DNA of 25,548 nt from Elusimicrobia bacterium HGW-Elusimicrobia-2 (GTDB lineage Bacteria > CG03): the NCBI GenBank assembly GCA_002841685.1, contig PHAM01000025.1, forward strand, positions 1 through 25,548, written 5' to 3'. Shown one piece after another: positions 8,350 through 16,455 of the stretch; position 1 is the stretch's first letter, and each line of letters starts with the position of its first letter. Both the position numbers and the translations under genes were made by a program. The notes under the pieces were generated by a model that worked only from the letters and a program-made list of their open reading frames with translations, ran no database searches and had not been told where the DNA came from.

Positions 8350-10298
8350 TTATTACCGTCTTTAGCGTCATTGTCTTCTTCAACCTCAGCGTCAACGACA
8401 TTGTCTTTTTGCCCGGGGCCGTTTTCCTGCCCGGCATCAGATGCGCCCGCTTCGTCTCCTGCATTGGGCTGCTCTTGCGCGGAGGTCTTTTTGTATGCCT
8501 CCGCGGCCAGGGCGTGGGATGCTTTTTCAAGAACATCTTTAGCCGCGTTCATTTTTTCGACATCATCGGTTTTGAGGGCCTCCTTGGCGTCCGCGGCCGC
8601 TTTTTCTATGCCGGACTTCTGCTCGGCGGATACTTTGTCGCCGAATTCCCCGATGCTTTTTTCGACGGAATAAACAAGGTTGTCAAGTTCGTTCCTCGCT
8701 TCTATTATTTTTTTCTTCCTGTTGTCTTCCTCTTCGTGCTCTTTCGCCTCTTTTGTGAGCCTCTCCACCTCTTCCTCGCTCAGGCCGGAAGAGGATTTGA
8801 TTATGATGTCCTGGGATTTTCCCGTGGCCTTGTCCTGGGCGCTGACTTTCAGGATACCGTCCCTGTCTATGTCGAATTTCACCTCTATCTGGGGCACACC
8901 TCTGGGCGCAGGCGGTATGCCGGAGAGCTCAAACTGGCCGAGAGACTTGTTGTCTTTGGCCATGGGGCGCTCACCCTGCAGGACATGCACCGTGACGGCG
9001 GGCTGATTGTCCGCGGCCGTTGAGAAGATCTGGCTTTTCCCGACGGGTATAGTGGTGTTCCTGTCTATGAGTTTTGTGAACACGCCCCCCATCGTCTCTA
9101 TGCCCAGCGACAGCGGCGTGACATCCAGAAGAAGCACGTCTTTGACATCGCCCTTGACGATGCCGCCCTGTATGGCGGCGCCGAGAGCGACGACTTCGTC
9201 GGGATTGACGCCCTTGTGGGGTTCTCTCGCGAAGAATTTTTTCACTTCCTCCTGCACCATGGGCATGCGTGTCTGGCCGCCGACAAGTATGACTTCCTTG
9301 ATGTCGCCTACGCTCACTTTCGCGTCGGCGAGAGCCTTTTTGCAGGGCTCCATCGTTTTGCGGACAAGATCACCTGTTAACTGTTCGAGTTTTGAGCGGG
9401 TGAGTTTTATGCTCAGGTGTTTAGGTCCAGCCGCGTCCGCCGTGATAAAGGGCAGATTGATTTCGCTCTCGAGCGCCGTTGAGAGTTCGCACTTGGCTTT
9501 TTCCGCGGCCTCTTTCAGCCTCTGAAGAGCCATGTTGTCGTTTTTAAGGTCCACCCCGCTGCTTTTTTTGAATTCGTCGCAAAGCCAGTTGATGATGATG
9601 TGGTCAAAATCGTCTCCGCCCAGGTGCGTGTCGCCGTTGGTGGACTGCACCTCTATGGTGAAGGCCCCCTCGCTCTCGCCCACCTCAAGGATTGATATGT
9701 CGAAGGTGCCGCCGCCGAGGTCATAAACAGCGACCAGTTCGTTTTTTTTCTTGTCCATGCCGTAGGCGAGCGCCGCCGCCGTGGGCTCGTTTATGATCCT
9801 TAAAACTTTAAGTCCCGCTATTTCTCCGGCCTCTTTTGTCGCCTGCCTCTGCGAGTCGTTGAAGTAGGCGGGAACGGTGATCACGGCCTCGGTTATGGTT
9901 TCGCCCAGATGGCTCTCGGCGTCTTTTTTCATCTTTGTCAGAATTTTGGCGGAAATTTCCGGCGGGCTGTAGTCCCTGCCTTTTATGCGCACGCGCACAT
10001 CTCCGTTGGAAGCTTCCGTGAGCGGGTAGGGGACATTTTTTTTATCTTCCCCTATCGTGCTGCTGGCGAGCTTTCTGCCCATGAACCTTTTGATCGAGAA
10101 TACGGTTCTTTCGGAATTTGTTATAGCCTGTCTTTTGGCGAGCATTCCCACCAGCTCTTCGCCTTTCTCCGTGAAAGCCACGATAGAGGGTGTCGTCCTC
10201 GCGCCCTCCGCGTTCGGTATAACGGAAGGTTTCCCGCCCTCCATCACCGCCATACAGGAATTTGTCGTACCTAAATCAATACCTAAAACATGCGCCAT
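8346..10298 (-). CDS. dnaK: Chaperone protein DnaK (Hsp70)
   Basis: ATP-dependent Hsp70 chaperone. The 650-residue protein starts [22 protein letters not shown], the first phosphate-binding motif. [12 protein letters not shown] and [15 protein letters not shown] mark the nucleotide-binding domain, and [11 protein letters not shown] its end. The linker [17 protein letters not shown] joins the substrate-binding domain. The C-terminal tail is a long Gly/Asp/Gln-rich stretch with VVDAEVEE followed by DNDAKDGNK, so the final EEVD-like ending is blurred. GAGGAGG provides a strong ribosome site. It is preceded by grpE and followed by dnaJ in overlap. Confidence 0.99.
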   Translation of the reverse strand: MAHVLGIDLGTTNSCMAVMEGGKPSVIPNAEGARTTPSIVAFTEKGEELVGMLAKRQAITNSERTVFSIKRFMGRKLASSTIGEDKKNVPYPLTEASNGDVRVRIKGRDYSPPEISAKILTKMKKDAESHLGETITEAVITVPAYFNDSQRQATKEAGEIAGLKVLRIINEPTAAALAYGMDKKKNELVAVYDLGGGTFDISILEVGESEGAFTIEVQSTNGDTHLGGDDFDHIIINWLCDEFKKSSGVDLKNDNMALQRLKEAAEKAKCELSTALESEINLPFITADAAGPKHLSIKLTRSKLEQLTGDLVRKTMEPCKKALADAKVSVGDIKEVILVGGQTRMPMVQEEVKKFFAREPHKGVNPDEVVALGAAIQGGIVKGDVKDVLLLDVTPLSLGIETMGGVFTKLIDRNTTIPVGKSQIFSTAADNQPAVTVHVLQGERPMAKDNKSLGQFELSGIPPAPRGVPQIEVKFDIDRDGILKVSAQDKATGKSQDIIIKSSSGLSEEEVERLTKEAKEHEEEDNRKKKIIEARNELDNLVYSVEKSIGEFGDKVSAEQKSGIEKAAADAKEALKTDDVEKMNAAKDVLEKASHALAAEAYKKTSAQEQPNAGDEAGASDAGQENGPGQKDNVVDAEVEEDNDAKDGNK

Positions 10299-10336
10299 TT
10301 TATTTTCCTCCTCTTAACATTCTTTTCTCACCGTTC

Positions 10337-10963
10337 TTATTCGTCATTGCTGTCATTTGATGTGTTCCCGGCATCATCGGATTCTTCTTCCGGCATATTT
10401 TCCGCCACAGCGACCATCGCCGGTTTGATCACCTCGTCTCCGAGATAATAACCGTTGCCCACTATTTTTATGATCGTGTTGTTTTTGAAATCGTTGGTTT
10501 TTTCCTTGAACACGGCCTCATGGATGAGGGGGGAGAATTCCTTCCCCATACAGTCCATTTGTCTGACGCCCGATGATACGAGCGCTTTTTTCAGATCTTT
10601 GATTATCAGCTCCAGACCTTCCACATCCGCGGGCTCACCCTCCGACAAAGATTCTTCGTAGCGCAGCACATTATCCATCACGGGCAGAAACTCTTTGATC
10701 GCGCTCTTTTTTCCGTAAGAAGCCATCTGCGCGGATTCTTTTTCAAGGCGTTTTCTGTAGTTGTCAAACTCGGCTTTCAGAGAGATGAGCTGGCTGTAAT
10801 AATTTTCAGCTTTTTCCTTTTCCTGTTTAAGGGAAAGGGATAGCAGTTTGAGATCTTCTATCTTTTCTTTTGCCTCGCAGATCAGAGAGCTTTCTTCTTC
10901 CTCTGTTGTTTTTGTGTCAGGTTTTTCCTGTTCTTTGCCGTGCGCTTTATGTTTATCTTTCAT
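10337..10963 (-). CDS. grpE: Nucleotide exchange factor GrpE
   Basis: Releases ADP from DnaK. The protein has 208 residues. A charged N-terminal tail and long coiled-coil helix (about residues 25-95) contain LISLKAEFDNYRKRLEKE, the GrpE signature region. The C-terminal beta domain includes PLIHEAVF and GYYLGDEVIKPAMVAV. The ATG follows the hrcA stop by two bases. GGAGG at the end of hrcA is a somewhat distant ribosome site, so coupled translation is likely. The C-terminal tail is acidic and Asn/Asp-rich. Confidence 0.97.
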   Translation of the reverse strand: MKDKHKAHGKEQEKPDTKTTEEEESSLICEAKEKIEDLKLLSLSLKQEKEKAENYYSQLISLKAEFDNYRKRLEKESAQMASYGKKSAIKEFLPVMDNVLRYEESLSEGEPADVEGLELIIKDLKKALVSSGVRQMDCMGKEFSPLIHEAVFKEKTNDFKNNTIIKIVGNGYYLGDEVIKPAMVAVAENMPEEESDDAGNTSNDSNDE

Positions 10964-10965
10964 TA

Positions 10966-11994
10966 TCAGAAAACCTCCGTAAGATATTTCGCGATCTCGC
11001 CGGCTGTGCCTTTGACCAGCGGCAGGACGCGCATGTAATCCATGTATTTGGAACCCAGCACGCCGCAGATATAGCGTTTGCCGTTTATATTGAAATCGGA
11101 TATCACGACCGTGAGATCACCGTAGTTTTCGGGAAGATGGCTCTGGCAGAAAGTGATGCCCGAATCGTTGTCCGGCAGCGACGATTCTATGCAGGAAAGC
11201 AGAGCCTGCTTTTCTTCTATGAGGGAAAATATACCGTCGAGCACGCGGGTGTTTCTTTTAAGAACGGAAGGGCTTACGCTCGTAAGCAGCTGCGTCTCTC
11301 TGTTTTTTGAAAGGCGCTCGAGCTGAAAGCGTATCTCATTTATGACCTCCGCATTTTTTGGATAGAGCCTGTGCTCTCTGCCGTGATCGCCACCGCCCGC
11401 TTTTTCTTTTTTGAGACAGTTTTTTATGAATACGAGAGAGCCCGGGGACAATTCCCGCGTGAGGCGTATGACGGTTTTGCGTATCTCGCCGTTGCGGCAG
11501 ATTATAAAAATGAGCATCTTGTCCGGTGCTATCATTTTTATGTCAAAATCAAGATAATCCGCTTTTTCGTCCACAAAGCAGGTGAGGCCGACCCAATTGG
11601 AATAGGCGGAGAGCAGCCGGCAGGCCTGTTCGAGCATATATCTTTCTTCCGGCTCGCCGCCTGTCTTTGCCGCGCCGCAGCGGCCGAGCCCCGATATTTT
11701 CGCTCCGTTCATGATCTCGCCCCGTGTCAGTATGCTGTCTATGTAAAATTGAAGGCCCTTGGCCGTGGGGATCCTCCCTGAGGAATAAGATTCGTGGCTG
11801 AGGTAGCCCTCTTTTTCCAGCGCGGCCAGCACATTCCGTATGGTTGCCGGCGACACCCCCAGATTGTATTGCGCGTTCAAATGTTTTGAGCCCATGGGGC
11901 GGCGGTGTATAATGAATTCTTTCACCAGTGAAAGCAGTATCTGCCTGTTCCTGGTTTCGCTGTCCATAAATTCTTTTTTCACGCTTTTTTTCAT
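10966..11994 (-). CDS. hrcA: Heat-inducible transcription repressor HrcA
   Basis: Repressor that binds CIRCE operators and is kept active by GroEL in systems studied elsewhere. The protein is about 342 residues from the chosen start. The N-terminal winged helix includes RQILLSLVKEFIIHRRPMGSKHL written across two stretches (RQILLSLVKEFI, then RPMGSKHL), followed by LGVSPATIRNVLAALEKEGYL, the recognition region. The C-terminal effector domain has the HrcA GAF-like pattern and ends GTAGEIAKYLTEVF. I chose the ATG at 11994, which has GAGGTG six bases upstream. A GTG at 12003 is in frame but lies inside the operator and has no ribosome site. First gene of the operon and self-regulated by position. 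Confidence 0.96.
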   Translation of the reverse strand: MKKSVKKEFMDSETRNRQILLSLVKEFIIHRRPMGSKHLNAQYNLGVSPATIRNVLAALEKEGYLSHESYSSGRIPTAKGLQFYIDSILTRGEIMNGAKISGLGRCGAAKTGGEPEERYMLEQACRLLSAYSNWVGLTCFVDEKADYLDFDIKMIAPDKMLIFIICRNGEIRKTVIRLTRELSPGSLVFIKNCLKKEKAGGGDHGREHRLYPKNAEVINEIRFQLERLSKNRETQLLTSVSPSVLKRNTRVLDGIFSLIEEKQALLSCIESSLPDNDSGITFCQSHLPENYGDLTVVISDFNINGKRYICGVLGSKYMDYMRVLPLVKGTAGEIAKYLTEVF

Positions 11995-11996
11995 AA

Positions 11997-12023
11997 TTAG
12001 CACCTCAATGGCCTAAGTGCTAA
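11997..12023 (-). promoter_or_regulatory. CIRCE operator (HrcA binding site)
   Basis: Inverted repeat with arms TTAGCACCT and AAGTGCTAA separated by 9 bases. The consensus is TTAGCACTC-N9-GAGTGCTAA. Eight of nine arm positions pair with each other, and the outer seven of each arm match the consensus exactly. It lies between the -10 box and the hrcA start, and it contains the hrcA ribosome site (GAGGTG). HrcA binding would therefore cover the transcription start, and the RNA hairpin could also affect translation. Confidence 0.93.
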
Positions 12024-12051
12024 TTTAACAAATACCGCAATATCCTGTCAA
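12023..12051 (-). promoter_or_regulatory. Sigma70-like promoter of the hrcA-grpE-dnaK-dnaJ operon
   Basis: Read on the minus strand, a perfect -35 TTGACA (12046-12051) is followed by 17 bases and a -10 TTAAAT (12023-12028, 4 of 6). The predicted start, near 12015, lies inside CIRCE. No other promoter is needed to explain the compact operon, though internal ones within coding regions cannot be excluded. Confidence 0.85.
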
Positions 12052-12119
12052 GAAACAAATCATCATATTTTTGGATAGCCCTTTTTCAGAGATACCGCCT
12101 GATGTTTCCGGTTGAATGG

Positions 12120-12148
12120 TTGATTACATTGCATTTTTAATCTATAAT
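12120..12148 (+). promoter_or_regulatory. Promoter of alaS, divergent from hrcA
   Basis: TTGATT (12120-12125), 17 bases, perfect TATAAT (12143-12148). The predicted start, near 12155, gives a leader of about 25 bases carrying GGAGG. The two divergent promoters are about 70 bases apart, and no CIRCE half-site is visible near this one. Confidence 0.85.
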
Positions 12149-12179
12149 CTGTTCAAAATTATACGGAGGCGGGATTTTG

Positions 12180-14756
12180 ATGACACATGAAGAGCTGAGG
12201 AAATGTTTTCTGGATTATTTTACGGAGCAGGGGCACATGCTGTATCCCTCCATGTCGCTCGTTCCGGATGACCCGACTCTTCTTTTCACCACCGCCGGCA
12301 TGGTGCAGTTCAAGGATATGTTCATGGGGCTCGTTCCCATGGTTCCACCGAAAGCCGTATCAATTCAGAAGTGCGTCAGGACCTCTGATATAGAACAGGT
12401 CGGAAGGACCGCCCGGCACCTGACATTTTTTGAGATGCTGGGTAATTTTTCCGCGGGAGGATACTTTAAGGAAGAGGCCATCCGGCTCGCATGGGAATTC
12501 TTCACGCGGGTTCTGCGCCTGGATGAGAGGAAGCTCTATGCCACCGTGCACCGCGATGACGGGGAAGCCTATAAACTCTGGGGCAAATTTCTTCCCCCCT
12601 CAAAAATAGTGAAGCTCGGCAATGAGGATAATTTCTGGGAAATGGGAGATACCGGGCCCTGCGGTTACTGTTCCGAGATCATCTATGACCAGGGAGAATC
12701 CCTCTCCTGCGGTAAAAAAGATTGCGCCCCCGGATGCAGCTGCGACCGCTGGCTGGAGGTGTGGAATCTTGTCTTCACCGAGTTCGACAAGCAGAAAAAC
12801 GGCGAATTGAAAAAGCTCAAACAAAAGAACATAGACACGGGCATGGGGCTTGAAAGACTTCTCACGGTTGTAAACGGCCTGAAATCAAATTATGAGACCG
12901 ATCTCATCAAACCCATCATTGATTTTGTTTCATCCCACAGCGCCGCCCCCGACACTGTGCATGTGGGGCGCATTGCCGATCACGCGCGCTGTTCTGTTTT
13001 TATGATAGACGACGGAGTCCTGCCCTCCAACACGGGCAGGGGTTATATCCTCCGGCGTCTGATAAGAAGGGCGATGGTGTCAGCGCGTAAAATCAGATTG
13101 AAAAAGCCCTTATGCGAAGCCATCAGTCCGGTCTTTGATATTTTCGCTAAAGTGTATCCTTTCCTCGCGCACAACGCTCCGCGTATAGCCATGGCGGTGA
13201 AAAGCGAGGAGGAAAGATTTGAAAAGGCCCTTGAAACGGGCATGGGCATACTGGAGAGCCGCATGGAAGAGATCAGGGCGGCAAAGAGCATTCCCGGCGA
13301 GCTCTGTTTTGACCTTTACACGACCTATGGTTTTCCCATAGAACTCATCAGGGATATAGCCGCGTCTTATTCTTTTTCGGTGGGCGAGGATGTTTTTCAA
13401 AAACTCATTGAAGAGTCAAGGGAAAAATCCAGGGCATCCTGGACGGGTTCCTGCGAAGCTTCCGACGCCCATATTAAGGCGGTCGCCGCATCATCGGGCG
13501 AGACGCCTTTTGAGGGCTATGATGATATTGAGCTTGAGGCGCAGGTGCGGAAAATAGTGTCCGGCGGTAATGAGGTGATGAGCGCCTCCGCGCAGGATGA
13601 GGTGCTCGTTGTGCTGGACAAAACCCCTTTCTATGCCGTATCGGGCGGTCAGGCCGCCGACACCGGCACCCTGAAGAAAGACGGCTTTCTCGCGCGCGTT
13701 ACCGATGTGGGATGTGTCAGTAAAACCGTTTTGCACAGAATAAAAATAATCAAGGGCAGTCTTTCCGCGGGAGACAGGGTGCTCTCTTCCGTGGATGAGC
13801 CCCGCCGAAGAGCGGTGGAAAGGAATCACAGCGCGACGCATCTTCTTCAGGCCGCTTTACGATGTGTCATCGGCGGAGAGGTGCAGCAGGCCGGTTCCGC
13901 CGTGGATGAAAACGGCCTTCGTTTTGATTTCAGCATTTCAGGCAAAATTTCTCCGGAAGAAATAAACGAAGTGCAGCGCATTGTCAACACGGCTGTCATG
14001 GATGACCTTCCCGTATATAAAACGGAACACAGCATGGAAGATGCGAAAAAATTCAAGGCCCTGCATTTTTTCGACGGGAAATACGGGGATGTCGTCAGGC
14101 TCGTGACAATGGGATCGGATGATCCCGACAATGCTTTCAGCGCCGAATTCTGCGGCGGCTGCCATGTGTCGCGGACAGGCCAGATAGGCCTTTTTAAAAT
14201 AACATCGAATAAAGCTCTCGCGCAGGGTATCAGAAGAATAGAGGCCGTCACGGGTTTCGGGGTCATGAAAGATATCACCGCAAAAGAAGAGCTCTTGAGC
14301 GCGGCCGCCGGGAAACTGAAAACGCCTGTCAATGACATTGAAAAGAAAATAGACAAGCTCCTGGAAGAGGTAAAGCGGAAGAAAAAATCCGAACAGGCCG
14401 CCGGAAAAACATCCTGCCGCGAAATCAAAGGTTTCAAAAATATCTTTGTCTGCCGTGCGGATAGGGCCGCGGCTGTGGCTTCCGCGGCGGATGAGGTTTT
14501 CGAGCGCGGCAATTGTCTGGTGTTCTCATACAGTATAGACGGCGGAAAACTGGCTTTTGTGTGCAAGGCCTCGGATACATTCATTGAAAAAGGATTTTCG
14601 GCCGAGAAGCTGGTTTCTCTGTTTTCCGAAAGCTCCGGCGTCAGGGGCGGCGGCTCGGCCAAATTTGTCAGGGGCGGCGGGCCCGTCTCCGGCCTTGACG
14701 CGGCGAAAATAGAAAAGATACTGGAAGATAGTTTAGCGCGGATACAGGCGGAATGA
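12180..14756 (+). CDS. alaS: Alanyl-tRNA synthetase
   Basis: Charges tRNA-Ala. The protein has 858 residues from the chosen ATG. A TTG directly before it is in frame and slightly better spaced from GGAGG (7 versus 10 bases), so the start is uncertain by one residue. The class II catalytic core includes TTAGMVQFKDMF and the motif 3 region GRGYILRRLIRRA. The editing domain has its four zinc ligands: HSATH (His550, His554) and CGGCH (Cys658, His662). A DHHA1-like C-terminal domain includes SGVRGGGSAKFVRGGG, the Gly-rich ending typical of AlaRS. Transcribed from its own promoter, with tRNA-Arg 27 bases after the stop. Confidence 0.98.
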   Translation: MTHEELRKCFLDYFTEQGHMLYPSMSLVPDDPTLLFTTAGMVQFKDMFMGLVPMVPPKAVSIQKCVRTSDIEQVGRTARHLTFFEMLGNFSAGGYFKEEAIRLAWEFFTRVLRLDERKLYATVHRDDGEAYKLWGKFLPPSKIVKLGNEDNFWEMGDTGPCGYCSEIIYDQGESLSCGKKDCAPGCSCDRWLEVWNLVFTEFDKQKNGELKKLKQKNIDTGMGLERLLTVVNGLKSNYETDLIKPIIDFVSSHSAAPDTVHVGRIADHARCSVFMIDDGVLPSNTGRGYILRRLIRRAMVSARKIRLKKPLCEAISPVFDIFAKVYPFLAHNAPRIAMAVKSEEERFEKALETGMGILESRMEEIRAAKSIPGELCFDLYTTYGFPIELIRDIAASYSFSVGEDVFQKLIEESREKSRASWTGSCEASDAHIKAVAASSGETPFEGYDDIELEAQVRKIVSGGNEVMSASAQDEVLVVLDKTPFYAVSGGQAADTGTLKKDGFLARVTDVGCVSKTVLHRIKIIKGSLSAGDRVLSSVDEPRRRAVERNHSATHLLQAALRCVIGGEVQQAGSAVDENGLRFDFSISGKISPEEINEVQRIVNTAVMDDLPVYKTEHSMEDAKKFKALHFFDGKYGDVVRLVTMGSDDPDNAFSAEFCGGCHVSRTGQIGLFKITSNKALAQGIRRIEAVTGFGVMKDITAKEELLSAAAGKLKTPVNDIEKKIDKLLEEVKRKKKSEQAAGKTSCREIKGFKNIFVCRADRAAAVASAADEVFERGNCLVFSYSIDGGKLAFVCKASDTFIEKGFSAEKLVSLFSESSGVRGGGSAKFVRGGGPVSGLDAAKIEKILEDSLARIQAE

Positions 14757-14783
14757 ACTTGTTCCAACGCCTGGCGCTGCCGC

Positions 14784-14855
14784 GCCCCCTTAGCTTAACG
14801 GATAAAGTACGGGCCTCCGAAGCCTGGGATGGAAGTTCGATTCTTCCAGGGGGCA
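14784..14855 (+). tRNA. tRNA-Arg (anticodon CCG)
   Basis: A full cloverleaf can be drawn. The acceptor stem GCCCCCT pairs with AGGGGGC. The D stem is GCTT with AAGT, including one G-T pair. The anticodon stem is CGGGC with GCCTG around loop CTCCGAA, giving anticodon CCG (codon CGG). The T stem is GGAAG with CTTCC around TTCGATT. The discriminator base is A at 14855. CCA is not encoded; the sequence runs straight into AAAA-ATG of the next gene. Confidence 0.95.
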
Positions 14856-14859
14856 AAAA

Positions 14860-16422
14860 ATGAATTTTAGAAAAGCCTCATACGCCGTACCTTTCGTTCT
14901 CTTTCTGCTGCTGTGGGGATATTTCATAGCTGAAAAAAAACCGCTTCGCTCGGACAGGGATTTCTTCAAACATTATAATATCGCTTCATTTGAGTTTGAC
15001 GGCGAACTGACGGCCGATCACCGTCTTGTGGTTTTCAGGAAAAACGCGCCGGTCGCCGGGATCGGCGGCCGGATGGCGTACAAGTTTCACGCCAGTGACG
15101 GCAGATCCGTCGCGCGTTTTCCCATACCCTGGAATGCGCCAGAAGGCTTTTATGAGGCCCGGGTTTTCCATCCTTCTGAAAAAGAGAGGAACCGATTCCT
15201 CGGCGCTGTCTTCGCGGTGACCGGGCGTAAGAGCGCGGATGTGAAATTCCCGCTCAACGCCATGAACTGGGAGAACACAAAAAACTTAAAAACGCGGCGC
15301 ATTCCCACCCCCGACGGTGAAGTGAAATCATGGGAGGCCATATTCGACTGGCTCGAATACATGAAGATGGACACGCTCCTCTACCTCACCGCCCAGACGG
15401 CTTTTTTCGGAACGTCTCTGTCGGAGGATTTCCCGTGGATAAAAAATAACCTCAAAATGCTGGACGAGTTATGCGCGGAAGCCCACAAAAGAAAAATGCG
15501 CATAGGCGCCTGGGTGGCATCTTATATCGTCGTGGGAAAGAGCGACGGTAATCTCGGCTACACCTACGGCCTTGATTACAGCCTGCAGGAAGATCGCCTG
15601 AAAAGATCCCGGGGAATATCCATAGGAGACAGCAAGCGGCTGAAAGACATCATAAAAGTCATGAGGCAGATGGACACATCGTCCGCTGATTTTCTCGGCC
15701 TGGATTACATCCGGCCGGTGCAGGGCGGTTTTGAGCTCACGGATGAATTCCTTGAGGAAATGGACGTTCAGCTCCCAGCGTCTTTAAAGGGAAGTCAGGA
15801 GCGTGCGCTTTACCTGGCGCGGGAGATATTTAAAAATAAAAATTACGCTTTGCAGGATCTGTGGAACTGGTGGCGCTCCAGAAAATCATCATTGCGCATC
15901 GAGAGGATCAAAGAGGAAGTGAAGAGCGATAAGCCCCTCTGGGCCTTTGTGCTGTCCTGGCAGATGGGCCATCAGCACGGACAGGATCCGGTGATGTTCC
16001 GCGATGCCGGCGCGGATTTTCAGACGGTGATGCTCTACGAGTGCGACGACAGGCAGTTTGACAATCTTATCTCCCAGTGGAAGAAATATAACGCTGAGGG
16101 GGTGAACTTTATAATAGGGAATCAGATCGATTTTGATGTGCATCAGTTTTCGGAAACGCCGCCGGCGCCGGAGAAATTCGCGCGGCGTATTTCCGAGGCG
16201 AAAAAAGTCTTTAAACCGAAAGGTGTTTTCGTTAACGACCTGTCCCGCGTTTTCTGGGGACGCAAGGGCACTTACACCGGAATGGAGTGGCTTGCCCCCG
16301 TCAGATCTCTGATAGAAAATGGTGAAATCGGTTCCGGGTTCGTCTATGCCGGAGCCGCGAAGTCTTCAGCCACGGTTTCAGGTGAACCCTATAATATAAA
16401 AACGTCCACTCCGACACGCTAA
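14860..16422 (+). CDS. Membrane-anchored TIM-barrel protein, glycoside-hydrolase-like (GHL10/DUF187-like), function unknown
   Basis: The protein has 520 residues. A short basic N terminus and one hydrophobic helix (about residues 9-24) suggest a signal anchor or signal peptide, so the bulk is outside the cytoplasm. Residues about 40-125 look like a beta-sandwich domain (PVAGIGGRMAYKF, APEGFYEARVF). From about 150 on, alternating helix/strand segments such as FDWLEYMKMDTLLYLTAQ, EAHKRKMRIGAWVASY and ADFLGLDYIRPVQGG resemble a TIM barrel. The GLDYIRP strand is like the substrate-site strand of GHL10-type hydrolases. Catalytic residues cannot be assigned from sequence alone. The start is four bases after tRNA-Arg; the only ribosome-site-like sequence, AGGGGG (14848-14853), is the tRNA acceptor strand. 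The carbohydrate role is inference. Confidence 0.75.
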   Translation: MNFRKASYAVPFVLFLLLWGYFIAEKKPLRSDRDFFKHYNIASFEFDGELTADHRLVVFRKNAPVAGIGGRMAYKFHASDGRSVARFPIPWNAPEGFYEARVFHPSEKERNRFLGAVFAVTGRKSADVKFPLNAMNWENTKNLKTRRIPTPDGEVKSWEAIFDWLEYMKMDTLLYLTAQTAFFGTSLSEDFPWIKNNLKMLDELCAEAHKRKMRIGAWVASYIVVGKSDGNLGYTYGLDYSLQEDRLKRSRGISIGDSKRLKDIIKVMRQMDTSSADFLGLDYIRPVQGGFELTDEFLEEMDVQLPASLKGSQERALYLAREIFKNKNYALQDLWNWWRSRKSSLRIERIKEEVKSDKPLWAFVLSWQMGHQHGQDPVMFRDAGADFQTVMLYECDDRQFDNLISQWKKYNAEGVNFIIGNQIDFDVHQFSETPPAPEKFARRISEAKKVFKPKGVFVNDLSRVFWGRKGTYTGMEWLAPVRSLIENGEIGSGFVYAGAAKSSATVSGEPYNIKTSTPTR

Positions 16423-16426
16423 AAAA

Positions 16427-16446
16427 TTCAAGGCCATCACCTTTTT
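16427..16446. terminator. Weak bidirectional terminator candidate between convergent genes
   Basis: AAGG and CCTT form a 4-bp stem around CCATCA. A T6 run lies on the plus-strand side, and T6 follows 3 bases after the stem on the minus-strand side. It sits in the 33-base gap between two converging genes. The stem is too short for confidence. Confidence 0.3.
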
Positions 16447-16455
16447 TCCCTCTTG

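Noticed and set aside
12001-12003. GTG as the hrcA start codon
   Set aside because: It lies inside the CIRCE arm with no ribosome site; the ATG at 11994 has GAGGTG at proper spacing.
13847-14767. Long open frame (306 codons) on the minus strand inside alaS
   Set aside because: It is a shadow of the well-supported alaS frame and shows no family motif or ribosome site.
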